NCBI RefSeq assembly: GCF_001514145.1
Contig: NZ_KQ948657.1
Coordinates: 366,614-430,613, forward strand
DNA length: 64,000 bases
Direction of reading: 5' to 3'
From: Streptomyces canus
GTDB lineage: Bacteria; Actinomycetota; Actinomycetes; Streptomycetales; Streptomycetaceae
Each line of letters starts with the position of its first letter. Position 1 is the first letter of the stretch. Of the stretch, positions 19,217-28,362 are shown piece after piece. Below the pieces are notes generated by a model. The model made no database searches. It saw only the letters and a list, made by a program, of their open reading frames with translations, and was not told the DNA's origin. A program made the translations under genes and the position numbers.

Positions 19217-20446
19217 TCAGTCGATGACGGTGTAGCCCGCCTCGCGGAGGGCTCGGCCGACCTCGGCGCAGTGCTCCGGCCCCTTCGTCTCCAGGTGCAG
19301 CTCGACCTCCGCCTCCGCGAGCCCGAGCCGTGGATCGGTCCGGACGTGACTCACGTCCAGGACATTAGCGTCGACCACTGACAACACCCCGAGAAGCGTC
19401 GCGAGGGCACCGGGCCGGTCCGTGAGCCGGAGCCGAACGGCCAGGTAGCGGCCCTGCGCGGCCATGCCGTGCCGCAGTACCCGCTGCAGCAGCACCGGGT
19501 CGACGTTGCCGCCGGACAGCACGGCGACGACCGGCCCCGCGAAGGCGCCCGGGTCGCTCAGCAGCGCCGCGACCGGGCTCGCCCCGGCCGGCTCGACGAC
19601 CAGCTTGGCCCGCTCCAGGCACAGCAGCAGCGCGGCGGACAGCTCGTCCTCCGTCACCGTGCGGACCTCGTCGACGAGTTCGTCCACGATCCCGAACGGC
19701 ACGTCCCCCGGCCGCCCGACCTTCATGCCGTCGGCCATCGTCGCCGGGTTCTCGATCGACACCGGACGCCCCGCGGCCAGCGAGGGCGGATACGCGGCCG
19801 CGCCCGCCGCCTGCACACCCACGATCCGCACGTCCGGCCGCAGGGCCTTCACGGCGATCGCGACACCGGCCGCGAGTCCGCCGCCGCCGATCCCGAGGAC
19901 GACCGTGCGCACCTCGGGGCACTGCTCCAGGATCTCGAGGCCGACCGTGCCCTGGCCCGCGATGACGTCGGGGTGGTCGAAGGGATGGATGAACACCGCG
20001 CCCGTCTCCGCCGCGTACTCCTGTGCGGCGGCCAGCGTCTCGTCGACCACCTGGCCGTGCAGGCGCACCTCGGCGCCGTAGTGCCTGGTGGCGCTGATCT
20101 TCGGCAGCGGGGCGCCCTTCGGCATGAACACGGTGGAGCGCACGCCGAGCAGCGTGGACGCCAGCGCGACGCCCTGCGCGTGGTTTCCGGCGCTCGCGGC
20201 CACGACACCCGCGGCCCGCTCCTCGGGCAGCAGTCCGGCGATCCGGACGTAGGCGCCGCGGAGTTTGAACGACCCCGTCCGCTGCAGGTTCTCGCACTTG
20301 AAGTGCACCGGCGCGCCCACCAGCTGGGTCAGGTGGCGGCTGCCCTCCATCGCGGTGGTCCGCGCCACGCCCGACAGCATCTTCTGCGCGCCGCGCACGT
20401 CGTCCAGCGTCACCGGCGGCACGGGGTGGGCCTTGCGGTAGTTCAT
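19217..20446 (-). CDS. ilvA: Threonine ammonia-lyase with C-terminal ACT-like domain
   Basis: A PLP enzyme converting threonine to 2-oxobutyrate, first step of isoleucine synthesis or threonine catabolism. The 409-aa protein has the PLP lysine in TGSFKLRGA (Lys61), the SAGNHAQG substrate loop, the phosphate-binding GIGGGGLAAG and a C-terminal ACT-type domain (LAVRLRLTDRPGALATLLGVLS). One short ACT domain instead of the two of enteric IlvA is typical of actinomycete and TdcB-like enzymes, so catabolic versus biosynthetic role is uncertain. Confidence 0.93.
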   Translation of the reverse strand: MNYRKAHPVPPVTLDDVRGAQKMLSGVARTTAMEGSRHLTQLVGAPVHFKCENLQRTGSFKLRGAYVRIAGLLPEERAAGVVAASAGNHAQGVALASTLLGVRSTVFMPKGAPLPKISATRHYGAEVRLHGQVVDETLAAAQEYAAETGAVFIHPFDHPDVIAGQGTVGLEILEQCPEVRTVVLGIGGGGLAAGVAIAVKALRPDVRIVGVQAAGAAAYPPSLAAGRPVSIENPATMADGMKVGRPGDVPFGIVDELVDEVRTVTEDELSAALLLCLERAKLVVEPAGASPVAALLSDPGAFAGPVVAVLSGGNVDPVLLQRVLRHGMAAQGRYLAVRLRLTDRPGALATLLGVLSVVDANVLDVSHVRTDPRLGLAEAEVELHLETKGPEHCAEVGRALREAGYTVID

Positions 20447-20590
20447 GACTCAAGTCTCGCAGTTCACACGTGCGTGCTCGCGCTGTGACCAACGTCCGAG
20501 ACGGGTTTGCTCAGCGCTGGTACGGCCTGCCTCCGGGCCGCGTACCCTGTCCCCCAACCCAGCAGCCCTTCATGAAGTGAGCCCCCGGCC

Positions 20591-21112
20591 ATGCCCACAA
20601 CACCTGAAATGTCGATGGACATGACGACCGTCGGTGACACCGGTCTCCTCGACACCCTGCAGCACGAGGTGGCGGTCTTCGCCCGTCGTGCCGAACAGAC
20701 CCGGCTCGGCGGGGTGGGGCAGGTGCGCAACTCCATGGACCGCGCCGCGTACCTGCTGCTCAACCGGCTCGACAAGGAAGGCCCGATGGGCGTCAAGGCG
20801 CTCGCGGCGAGCATGGGGATCGACTCGTCCACGGTCACCCGCCAGGTGGCGCCGCTCGTCGACACCGGGCTGGTCAAGCGCACCTCGCACCCCGAGGACG
20901 GACGCGCGGTGGTGCTCCAGCTGTCCCCGCGCGGACAGTCCCGGCTGGAGGAAGTGCGCTCCTCACGGCGTCAGTTGATGGCAGAGCTGACACACGACTG
21001 GGCACCGGAGGAGCGCGAGGCGTTCTGCACGCTCCTCACGCGCTTCAACACCGCCCTCTCCTCCAGGATGGCGGTCCAGGGGGTCCCGGGACCGGAGGCG
21101 CAGTCCTCTTAG
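20591..21112 (+). CDS. MarR-family transcriptional regulator
   Basis: A 173-aa dimeric winged-helix regulator: RAAYLLLNRLDKEGPMGVKALAASMGIDSSTVTRQVAPLVDTG is the winged HTH core, and TSHPEDGRAVVLQLSPRG the wing. Divergent from ilvA across 144 bp. ATG 20591 follows a weak GTGAGC site; a later ATG (MSMDMTTVG) is possible. Target and ligand unknown. Confidence 0.9.
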   Translation: MPTTPEMSMDMTTVGDTGLLDTLQHEVAVFARRAEQTRLGGVGQVRNSMDRAAYLLLNRLDKEGPMGVKALAASMGIDSSTVTRQVAPLVDTGLVKRTSHPEDGRAVVLQLSPRGQSRLEEVRSSRRQLMAELTHDWAPEEREAFCTLLTRFNTALSSRMAVQGVPGPEAQSS

Positions 21113-21250
21113 GCAGGGGCACACGCGTGTACCGCCGCGCCTCTTGACCGGACGGCCGTGCCGGGCCTCATATGAGACCGGGTCCTCTGAGACCGGGTCC
21201 TCGTGGTCGTACGAAGCCGTCGTACGACCATCCGCAGGCGGGGAGGTGCG

Positions 21251-21754
21251 GTGCGGCAACGGCAGGTGGTCCAGGGCACGCGTCGGGCCCGGGAGTTCGA
21301 GGCGTTCGTCGCGGGCGCGGCCGGGCGGCTGCTGCATACCGCCACGCTCCTGACGGCGGAGGCACCGGACGACAACCCGCGCGCGCGACGCCTGCTGACG
21401 CTGGCGCTCGCGCACACGTACGCGTGCTGGGACCGGCTGCGCGGTGAGGACCCCTACGACCGCGCCCGCCAGCACCTCGCCCTGCGCTTCGCACACGGAG
21501 CATGGCGCCGCCACGGCGTCCTGCTCCGCGGCCGCACGCACCCCGACAGCCCGCTGTCCCGGCTCGCCCCACAGGAACGGCTGATCCTGGTACTGCGCCT
21601 CTACGAGGGCGTGGCCGAGGAACAGGCGGCGGCCCTGCTCGGGCTGCCGGCGGAACGCGTCCGCACGATCTGCGACCGGGCGACGGCCACCCTGCTGCAC
21701 CCACCGCGCGGGCCCGCACCGGCGGTGGTGACGGCGAAGGTGGCACCGTCATGA
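21251..21754 (+). CDS. Sigma-70 region 4-like (ECF-related) protein
   Basis: A 167-aa protein starting at GTG 21251 with GGAGG 4 bases upstream. Residues about 100-150 (SRLAPQERLILVLRLYEGVAEEQAAALLGLPAERVRTICDRATATLL) match sigma region 4.2; the N-terminal half (FEAFVAGAAGRLLHTATLLT) resembles a weak region 2. SigE-subfamily ECF sigma factors of Streptomyces look like this. It may be a divergent sigma factor or a regulator derived from one. Followed at 61 bp by a small membrane protein, the spacing of sigma/anti-sigma pairs. Confidence 0.72.
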   Translation: MRQRQVVQGTRRAREFEAFVAGAAGRLLHTATLLTAEAPDDNPRARRLLTLALAHTYACWDRLRGEDPYDRARQHLALRFAHGAWRRHGVLLRGRTHPDSPLSRLAPQERLILVLRLYEGVAEEQAAALLGLPAERVRTICDRATATLLHPPRGPAPAVVTAKVAPS

Positions 21755-21815
21755 GGCGGCGGGACTGGAGTGGCGGCCGTGTCCTGAGACACCCGCGTCG
21801 TCCCGGGAGGTACGC

Positions 21816-22064
21816 GTGAACCGGACCCAGCGTGAGGCCGCCGTGCGGCAGATCATGGAACGGGGAACGCCGCAGGTGCCCGCGGATCTGTACGGGGACG
21901 TCGTACGGCGTGGATCGCGCATGCTCCGGCGCAGGACCGCGGCGCGCCGGATCATGTGGCTGCTGTTGTTCGCCGCGAGTGTGGCGTTCGTGGTGTGGGC
22001 GCTGACCGCGCGCCCATGGGTGGAGCCGCCGTCCACGACGACTCCACCGATGAGGGGCTGGTGA
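21816..22064 (+). CDS. Small single-span membrane protein next to sigma-like gene
   Basis: An 82-aa protein starting at GTG 21816 with GGGAGG 6 bases upstream. It has an amphipathic cytoplasmic N-terminus rich in Arg and one transmembrane helix (MWLLLFAASVAFVVWAL), with a Pro/Thr-rich short outside tail. Position after the sigma-like gene suggests an anti-sigma-like or anchoring role, but no anti-sigma motif such as HXXXCXXC is present. Confidence 0.65.
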   Translation: MNRTQREAAVRQIMERGTPQVPADLYGDVVRRGSRMLRRRTAARRIMWLLLFAASVAFVVWALTARPWVEPPSTTTPPMRGW

Positions 22065-22076
22065 GCCCGGCCCCGC

Positions 22077-23234
22077 CTACTTGGCGAGCGCCTGCTGGAG
22101 GTCCTCCAGCAGGTCGTCGACGTTCTCGATGCCCACGGACAGGCGCACGAGGTCGGCGGGGACCTCGAGCGCCGAGCCCGCCACGGACGCGTGCGTCATG
22201 CGGCCGGGGTGCTCGATCAGCGACTCGACGCCTCCCAGGGACTCCCCCAGCGTGAAGATCCTGGCGCGGTTGCAGACCTCGACGGCCGCCTCCTCGCCGC
22301 CCTCCACCCGGAAGGAGACCATGCCGCCGAAGGACCGCATCTGCTTGGCCGCGATCTCGTGCCCGGGGTGCTCCTCCAGGCCCGGGTAGAGCACCTGCGT
22401 CACACGCGCGTGCCGGGTCAGCATGTCGGCGACCTTCGTGGCGTTCTCGCTGTGCCGGTCCATGCGCACCGACAGCGTCTTGGCACCGCGCAGCACCAGC
22501 CATGAGTCGAAGGGCCCGGCGACCGCACCCATCGCGTTCTGGTGGTACGCCAGTTCCTCGCCGAGTGCCTCGTCGGCGGTGACCAGGGCGCCGCCCACGA
22601 CGTCGGAGTGGCCGCCCATGTACTTGGTCAGGGAGTGCACGACGACATCGGCGCCGAGCGCCAGCGGCTGCTGGAGGTAGGGCGTCGCGAAGGTGTTGTC
22701 GACGACGAGCTTGGCGCCCGCGTCCCGGGAGACCTGGGCGACGGCGGCGATGTCGGTGATGCCGAGCAGCGGGTTGGAGGGGGTCTCCACCCACACGACC
22801 TTCGTCTTCGGGGTGATCGCGGCCCGTACGGCGGCCGGGTCGCTGGTGTCGGCGACCGACCACTCGACGCCCCATCGGGCGACGACCTTCGCGAAGAGGC
22901 GGAACGTGCCGCCGTACGCGTCGTTGGGGATGACCACGTGGTCGCCGGGGCTGAGCAGCGTACGCAGCAGGCAGTCCTCGGCCGCCAGTCCGGACGCGAA
23001 CGCGAGGCCCCGGCGGCCGCCTTCGAGGGCGGCGAGGTTCTCCTCCAGGGCGGTGCGGGTCGGGTTGGCGCTGCGGCTGTACTCGTAACCGCCGCGCAGA
23101 CCGCCCACGCCGTCCTGCTTGTAGGTCGAGACCTGGTAGATCGGCGGGACCACCGCTCCGGTGACGGGGTCCGCGGTGTTGCCCGCGTGGATCGCGAGGG
23201 TCTCGAAGTGCTGACTGATGTGCCTGTCGCTCAT
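22077..23234 (-). CDS. metB: Cystathionine gamma-synthase/lyase-type PLP enzyme
   Basis: A 385-aa gamma-family Cys/Met metabolism enzyme. It shows the YEYSRSANPTRTALEENLAALEGG loop, the PLP-binding lysine in HSLTKYMGGHSD (Lys204) and the C-terminal SLGGVESLIEHPGRMTH motif. It either condenses O-acyl-homoserine with cysteine or cleaves cystathionine; sequence alone does not separate synthase from lyase in actinobacteria, so the symbol is provisional. ATG 23234 starts MSDRHISQHFETLAIHAG, the family N-terminus. The 3' end is 12 bp from the convergent small membrane protein gene. Confidence 0.9.
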   Translation of the reverse strand: MSDRHISQHFETLAIHAGNTADPVTGAVVPPIYQVSTYKQDGVGGLRGGYEYSRSANPTRTALEENLAALEGGRRGLAFASGLAAEDCLLRTLLSPGDHVVIPNDAYGGTFRLFAKVVARWGVEWSVADTSDPAAVRAAITPKTKVVWVETPSNPLLGITDIAAVAQVSRDAGAKLVVDNTFATPYLQQPLALGADVVVHSLTKYMGGHSDVVGGALVTADEALGEELAYHQNAMGAVAGPFDSWLVLRGAKTLSVRMDRHSENATKVADMLTRHARVTQVLYPGLEEHPGHEIAAKQMRSFGGMVSFRVEGGEEAAVEVCNRARIFTLGESLGGVESLIEHPGRMTHASVAGSALEVPADLVRLSVGIENVDDLLEDLQQALAK

Positions 23235-23429
23235 GGGCTCCGAGGGTAGTCCGCCCGGGGGACCGATGACGGACGACGGGCTCCGCACGGGCCGTACGGC
23301 AGGGTTTTCCCCAGGCGTTCGGGCCGGCCGCGGGGAGTTTTCCCCAGGACATTCGGGCCGGTCCGGGAGTTTTCCACAGGGTGCCGACCGGGTTGGGCAA
23401 TTGTCGGCGGCGTCTGGAACTCTTGAGGC

Positions 23430-24548
23430 ATGGAGATTCTCTGGGTCCTGATGGCGGCGGTCATGCTGGGCTTCGTGCTGATTCCGTTCCTTCGGCGCAG
23501 GCGAGGCGGGATCGAACAGGTCCCGGCGGGCCACCCGGACGCCGCGGACCCGGAGGACTACGGCTTCGCACGGCAGGAGGAGCTGGACATCCGCATGCCC
23601 GGCCCCGACCAGGACCTGCTGGACGTCCTGGACCTGGTGCAGCGCACACAGGACTACAAGGCGGCCTCCCAACTCCTCGCCGGTACCGAGCGGGAGGGCG
23701 AGCTGCGCTGGCAGCGCGTGCAGGCCTTCGCCGGAGCCGCCTCGCTGGAACTGCAGCAGCGTCCGGGCGGAGTCAGCGAGGCACCGGGCGGGCAGTGGCT
23801 GCGGGTGTGGCGGGCCGAGCAGCCCAAGGACGCGGGTGGCGCGGCCGTGCACGCGGAGTTCCTGGTCCACCAGGCGTGGCGCACCTCGACGCCGGGCACG
23901 GACGAGTTCCGGATCATCATGGAGGAGGCGAAGGTGGCCTGCGGCGAGGCGGCGCTGCTGGCTCCGGGCGATCCGGTCCCGTACATCGTCGAGCTGTCCG
24001 TGGCGCGCGGACTGGCCTATTCGCAGGCGGAGTTCGAGCAGCTGTGGCTGAAGATCCTGGACCGTGCCCCGGCCCACATGGGGGCGCACCTGGCCGCGCT
24101 GCACTACTGGTGCGAGAAGTGGCACGGCTCGCGGGAGCTGGCGTACGGCTTCGCGGAGGCGGCCGCCGCCCGGGCCCCGCACGGCTCCCTCCTCGCCGCG
24201 ATGCCACTGTTCGCGGTCTTCGAGCACCTGCCCGAGGTGAACCTGGTCAGCGGCTTCTACCGGAGCGAGGTCGTGACCAAGGCGATCCACGGCGCGCTGC
24301 ACGCGGTCCACTCGGCCCGTGCCGACGATCCGATGCTGGCCCACGTCCGCCATCTGCTGGTCTTCTTCCTCGTGCGCGGCGAGCGCTGGGCGGAGGCAAT
24401 GAGCCAGCTCATACACATCGACGGCCACGTCGGCGCCCTGCCCTGGACGCTGTCCGCCGATCCGGCCGCGGAGTTCGCGATATACCGGGCACTGGCGGTG
24501 GCCGGGTACGAGGCGAACGGCGGGAGTCCGGCGACGCTGGCGCAGTGA
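23430..24548 (+). CDS. Hypothetical protein with N-terminal membrane anchor
   Basis: A 372-aa protein: an N-terminal transmembrane helix (MEILWVLMAAVMLGFVLIPFL) then RRRR as a cytoplasmic stop, and a large all-helical domain of about 310 residues with TPR-like spacing (ARGLAYSQAEFEQLWLKILDRAPAHMGAHLAALHYW). It is probably an inside-facing scaffold. I do not recognise a characterised family, though similar proteins are common in streptomycetes. Divergent from metB. Confidence 0.78.
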   Translation: MEILWVLMAAVMLGFVLIPFLRRRRGGIEQVPAGHPDAADPEDYGFARQEELDIRMPGPDQDLLDVLDLVQRTQDYKAASQLLAGTEREGELRWQRVQAFAGAASLELQQRPGGVSEAPGGQWLRVWRAEQPKDAGGAAVHAEFLVHQAWRTSTPGTDEFRIIMEEAKVACGEAALLAPGDPVPYIVELSVARGLAYSQAEFEQLWLKILDRAPAHMGAHLAALHYWCEKWHGSRELAYGFAEAAAARAPHGSLLAAMPLFAVFEHLPEVNLVSGFYRSEVVTKAIHGALHAVHSARADDPMLAHVRHLLVFFLVRGERWAEAMSQLIHIDGHVGALPWTLSADPAAEFAIYRALAVAGYEANGGSPATLAQ

Positions 24549-24650
24549 CCGCGTCGCCGTGGCCCTCTGACCGACGACACTGACGGCGGGCTCGGGCCGG
24601 CGCCGGGCCGGTCGGAATGCGGCCCCGCACGGAAACGTTCTCGGTGCCGA

Positions 24651-24666
24651 CGCACATCCTTGTGCG
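24651..24666. promoter_or_regulatory. Inverted repeat in msrA leader
   Basis: CGCACA-TCCT-TGTGCG, a perfect 6-bp inverted repeat 28 bases before the msrA start and upstream of its AAGGAG binding site. It could be an operator or a leader hairpin; no regulator is assigned. Confidence 0.35.
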
Positions 24667-24693
24667 ACGCGGACGAACGAAGGAGCCCACGTC

Positions 24694-25365
24694 ATGCTGT
24701 TCGGCCGTACGCCCGCCCTGCCCACCCCCGAGCAGGCGCTGACGGGCCGCCCCGAGCCGATGTTCCCGGTCCCCGACCGCCACACCGTCCTCGGCACCCC
24801 GCTGCTCGGCCCCTACCCCGAGGGCTATCAGATCGCCGACTTCGGCCTGGGCTGCTTCTGGGGCGCCGAGCGCACGTTCTGGCGGCTCCCGGTGGGAGTG
24901 TGGACGACGCTGGTCGGCTACCAGGGCGGCCACACCGAGAACCCCGCGTACGAGGAGGTCTGCTCGGGTCTCACCGGCCACACGGAGGCGGTCCGCGTGG
25001 TCTTCGACCCCGCCCTCCTCTCGTACGAGCGCCTCCTGAAGACCTTCTGGGAGGCCCACGACCCGACGCAGGGCTTCCGTCAGGGCAACGATGTCGGCAC
25101 CCAGTACCGCTCGGCGATCTACACCCACACTCCCGAGCAGGCCGCCGTGGCCGAGGCTTCCCGAGCCGCCTACCAGCAGGCCCTCACGTCCACGGGCCAC
25201 GGCACGATCTCCACGGAGATCCTCCCCGCGAAGGGCAGGACCTTCTATCCGGCGGAGGGGTACCACCAGCAGTACCTTTCAGGCAGTAAAAACCCGGACG
25301 GGTACTGCGGGTTGGGCGGGACCGGCGTGTCCTGTCCGATCGGCGTGGCCAAGGCGGATGGCTGA
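24694..25365 (+). CDS. msrA: Peptide methionine-(S)-S-oxide reductase MsrA
   Basis: Reduces protein methionine-S-sulfoxide. The 223-aa protein is of the long actinomycete type: catalytic GCFWG (Cys54), [18 protein letters not shown], and recycling cysteines Cys205 and Cys214 in the tail [18 protein letters not shown] 24694 follows AAGGAG. The last 35 codons are the striking part: from CACCAGCAGTACCT (HQQYL) to the stop this 3' end is repeated in altered form at 26206, 33203, about 35140 and 35316, and its own tail has an SGS insertion and a KADG end unlike the remembered usual DKNPAGYC...PAE form. It is the left boundary of the accessory island. Confidence 0.95.
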   Translation: MLFGRTPALPTPEQALTGRPEPMFPVPDRHTVLGTPLLGPYPEGYQIADFGLGCFWGAERTFWRLPVGVWTTLVGYQGGHTENPAYEEVCSGLTGHTEAVRVVFDPALLSYERLLKTFWEAHDPTQGFRQGNDVGTQYRSAIYTHTPEQAAVAEASRAAYQQALTSTGHGTISTEILPAKGRTFYPAEGYHQQYLSGSKNPDGYCGLGGTGVSCPIGVAKADG

Positions 25366-25371
25366 TCTCAG

Positions 25372-26142
25372 GTGACCGACGCCGAGACGATTGGACGTCT
25401 ACTCGCCGCTCTCGGCGCCGAGGATCCGCAGGGCTGGGCTGAGTCGGAGGTCGAGGAGAACCTTCCTCAGCTGGCTCGGTACCGGCTCCTGCGGGCACTG
25501 TCCGAGGACATCGAGGCCTGGGACACCGCTTCGGTCGCCTCTCTTCGCGACCAAAGCATGGCGGGGGGAGCCCGCGCCACCGATCCCGTGGCGGAGGCGG
25601 CGTGGATCGCCCGCGCTGTCGCCCGGGAAACCGTCTTCGGCGTCCTCTACCGGCTGGCGGACCCGGACAGTGATGCCCTGCCCACCGCCCTTCGGCAGCA
25701 GATGCCCGGCTGGGTCCTCATGGAGACAACGCCCGCCGGCGAGCTGACGCATCGGGTGCTCGATGCCTTGCACGAGGACCTCGACACCTTGGACTCCCCG
25801 GCCGAAGCGCCTCGCAGTAGGACCGTCGCGGAGGGCTGGATCCGGGAGACCAACCTCCGTGCCTTCTGCGAGTCGCTCGCGGCAGAAGTGGCATACGACT
25901 TCGACGACAGCGATTGGCTGGCCATCGACACGGCACTCCCCGGCACCGACGACGAGCAACCACGCTCGGCCTGGTACACCTACCCCCTTGTCGGACGCAC
26001 CCGCCTGGAACTCCATGTCGCTCGCTCCGTGGGCGGCAGCGAGGTGTCGGTGAGCGTCCAGGGAACGGTGGACGGCCGCACCCGAATCCGCGTCGAACTG
26101 CTCCTCGACGTCATGGCGCGCTATGCGGTCGCACCTGACTGA
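25372..26142 (+). CDS. Unknown 256-aa cargo protein of the msrA island
   Basis: Starts at GTG 25372, six bases after the msrA stop, and should be translated from the msrA message. A 256-aa soluble acidic protein, helical in the first 170 residues (ETIGRLLAALGAEDPQGWAE, AAWIARAVARETVFGVLYRLADPD) with a beta-rich end (SAWYTYPLVGRTRLELHVARS). No catalytic motif recognised; the all-acidic, no-signal character resembles immunity-type proteins but that is a guess. Codon use is less biased than in msrA. Directly followed by a decayed msrA 3' end. Confidence 0.7.
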   Translation: MTDAETIGRLLAALGAEDPQGWAESEVEENLPQLARYRLLRALSEDIEAWDTASVASLRDQSMAGGARATDPVAEAAWIARAVARETVFGVLYRLADPDSDALPTALRQQMPGWVLMETTPAGELTHRVLDALHEDLDTLDSPAEAPRSRTVAEGWIRETNLRAFCESLAAEVAYDFDDSDWLAIDTALPGTDDEQPRSAWYTYPLVGRTRLELHVARSVGGSEVSVSVQGTVDGRTRIRVELLLDVMARYAVAPD

Positions 26143-26205
26143 CCTCCAGCAGGACAGGGCAGCTCACTACGCAGCTCTGGTTACGGGTACTTGAGCAGGC
26201 ACCTT

Positions 26206-26310
26206 TCGCCGCAGCGGTACCTTTCGGGCAGCAATAACCCTGATGGATACCGCGGCTTGGGCGGCACCGCGGTGTCGTACCCGATCGGCGTGGCCAAGGC
26301 GGATCGCTGA
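26206..26310 (+). repeat. msrA 3'-end remnant R1
   Basis: About 105 bp aligning with the end of msrA (25261-25365). It reads YLSGSNNPDGYRGLGG...[13 protein letters not shown], so it shares the unusual SGS and KAD features of the present msrA, but both recycling cysteines are changed (to Arg and Tyr). Similarity begins abruptly at CGCAGCGGTACCTTTC, corresponding to the HQQYL codons. It is a non-functional relic of a displaced msrA 3' end. Confidence 0.85.
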
Positions 26311-26373
26311 GGCCCTGCCGCCCAATATGTCGACATCGCTCAGATGCCTTGCGCGTCCCAGAGGGCAGTCACA

Positions 26374-26383
26374 GGTACCGGGC
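26374..26383. repeat. Left 10-bp target-site duplication of composite transposon
   Basis: GGTACCGGGC immediately outside the left ISAs1 end; the same ten bases occur immediately outside the right end at 31866-31875. A 10-bp duplication falls in the 8-10 bp range remembered for ISAs1-family elements. Confidence 0.85.
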
Positions 26384-27755
26384 CAGGGTCTTTGAGAAGT
26401 GATTTTGTGTCCGGGTTCGTCATGCCAGCCCGAGGGCGGCGAGAGGCCGTAGGTGGTCACGAGCGGTGCGGCGGAGGGCGGCTGCGATGTTGGTGTGGCC
26501 GTCCGGCGGTGGATTCCGATGGCGAGGTTGCGCAGGCCGGCCATGACGCGGGGCAGGCGGCGGGTGCGGGTCTTGGAGGCGTCCTCGTGGAAGGTGCGGT
26601 CGCGGACGTGGTGCAGCTGGTTCTCGATGCGCCAGTGGCCACGGATCCAGGTGGCGAGTTCGCTGCCCGTGGCCGCGCCGGGTGGCAGGCTCGTGACCAG
26701 GTAGATCCGCTCGATCGTCAGCTTGCCCGTGCCCAGATCGCGTCTCCAGCGCACGACTTGGAGTGCCTGGCGGGCGTGGGGGTAGTCGAGGTGGGCGAAC
26801 GTGGCGGTCTTCAGACGGCGGATCTCGTCGCGGTGGTGGGCCTGTCCGCGTTCGTAGTGGTCCAGGCGGATGTCGCGCCAGGGCAGGCGCTGGACGCTCT
26901 CGTGGAGAGCGGGGTGGTTCCTTTTCACCACGGCGAGGTAGTGGGCTCCGCGTTTGTGCAGGTAGATGGCGTGGTAGTGCTGGGTGTGCAGGGCGTCGGC
27001 GGTGATGACGGCGCTGGTCAGATCGATGCTGTCCAGGAGTGGAGCGAAGGCCGGGATCTCGTTGCTCTTCCCGTCGATCTGTCGTTGGGCGAGGACCTGG
27101 CCGCTGTGCGTCATCGCTGCGATCAGGGCGACGGCCGGCTGTTTCGCGGTGCGGGAACCGCGGAGAGTCTTGCCGTCGACGGCGATGATCTTCCGTCCCG
27201 AGGCTGGGGCTTTGCGTTCCTGGAGGAAGTGTCCGATGGCGCGGTCCAGTGCGTCACCGTCCGCGGCGGCGAGGACGAGGCGGATGGTCGTGGCATGGGG
27301 TGGGCGGATCAGGCCGGTCAGCGGATCGGGCCGGAAGCCGAGCAGGGCCAGGACGCGCTGCGGGGCGTCGGCGACCCACTCGCCGATCGCTGTGATCGAG
27401 GCAGCGCCGGCCAGAACGGCGGCGGCCGCAGCGGTGAGATGGGCCGTCCATGGGTGACGGATACCTCGACGGGCTCGCGGGTCAGGCACCGTGGCTAGAT
27501 AATTCCGCAGGTCAGCGACCGTTTTCTGCGGGGCAGGACCGGAGGCGTCCTCCAGTTGCTGGAGACATGACGGCATGCGGGAAGATGGGTGCGCAGGCAT
27601 GGACTCGCTCGGTGGTCATACGGACTCGACACCCACATGATCACCAGCATCCATGCCTGTTCTGCATCCAGGGTCGCTGCCGACATCAGCTGACAAGACC
27701 TCACATCCGGTGCTCAGCAGGCGAACCACCCACCTCAAGGCTCTCAAGGGCCCTG
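26384..27755 (-). mobile_element. ISAs1-family insertion sequence, left arm
   Basis: A 1,372-bp element with terminal inverted repeats: left CAGGGTCTTTGAGA and inner right end, reverse-complemented, CAGGGCCCTTGAGA (12 of 14 matching). One transposase gene fills it. The inner end is not flanked by a copy of GGTACCGGGC, consistent with transposition as part of the larger unit. Confidence 0.82.
26420..27600 (-). pseudogene. ISAs1-family DDE transposase, C-terminally frameshifted
   Basis: The DDE transposase of the left arm. The catalytic set is intact: IIAVDGKTLRGS (first Asp), VITADALHTQ (second Asp) and RGHWRIENQLH (Glu). A one-base deletion near 26503-26505 (a run of CCC expected from the second copy is reduced to CC) shifts the frame after GIHRR; the proper ending, [12 protein letters not shown]...LAALGLA, is in the next frame and stops at 26420. 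As written the protein reads on into flanking DNA to 26167. Only about 25 residues are lost, so residual activity is possible. ATG 27600 is the likely start. Confidence 0.82.
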
Positions 27756-27971
27756 GGGGGCGGCCTCCTGTGACATCGTTATCTCGTCCCGCATCGACGG
27801 GGCGCGTGTACCGAGCGGGAGCCCGTTCCCCCCATGCGGAGGATCATGGAAGGTCGCGAGCGCTTGTGCAGGCCGCGACCCCGTTCAATGCTCTCGATGG
27901 CTCCGGTCCGACGGGGTCCTTTCGGCGAGAGGGATCCTCCGATGCGATGCAGGTGAGTCCTCGGTGCAGGT
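27756..27971. other. Unassigned DNA inside composite transposon
   Basis: Between the inner end of the left IS and the secreted-protein relic I see no supported gene, RNA or repeat. The open frames on both strands lack binding sites and sensible composition. Confidence 0.4.
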
Positions 27972-28239
27972 GTGCTGGCGCTCGTACTGGCATCCGGAGT
28001 AGGTGGGTACGCGCAAGCAGGTTCCCCGGGGCCGGGCGCGGAGGTGGCGCACGGCACGGCCAACGGCGAGCAGGCCGTGGCCTGCTGTCCCGCCGGAATG
28101 CAGGCTGTGGGCGGAGCGTGCAGCCTGGCCGCAGTGCCCAGGTGGTCAGCGCCCCCTCATGACCGGAAACGGCTGGGTGGGGGCTGCTGAGGGCCCTGAC
28201 CCCAGCACCCCGATCTCCGTGTACGTCGTCTGCGACTGA
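27972..28239 (+). pseudogene. Relic of a small secreted protein
   Basis: From GTG 27972 the reading VLALVLASGVGGYAQAGSPGPG looks like the end of a signal peptide with an AQA-type cleavage region, followed by a Cys-rich stretch (ACCPAGMQAVGGACSLA). The matching C-terminus, WVGAAEGPDPSTPISVYVVCD-stop, is in another frame, so there is at least one frameshift between about 28120 and 28160. The N-terminus is also cut by a stop at 27954. Similar small secreted proteins with a TPISVYVVC-like end occur in streptomycetes. Tentative. Confidence 0.4.
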
Positions 28240-28322
28240 CTGCTGACTGCCTGTTTCCGACCCCGTCGTCTCCCATCCGGGGGCAGGGCCTCGCCGATCT
28301 TCGACGTCGCCCCTGGTCCTGA

Positions 28323-28356
28323 GTATTTGACCTCGGGGTCAAATACTTGCTACGGT
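28323..28356 (+). promoter_or_regulatory. tetR promoter with perfect operator palindrome
   Basis: GTATTTGACC-TCGG-GGTCAAATAC (28323-28346), a perfect 10-bp inverted repeat, contains the -35 box TTGACC (28327-28332); a -10 box TACGGT lies at 28351-28356 (18-bp spacing) just before the tetR start. A repressor bound here would block its own promoter. The core TTGACC-N4-GGTCAA recurs with one change at 28980-28995. Confidence 0.8.
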
Positions 28357-28362
28357 AGGGGC

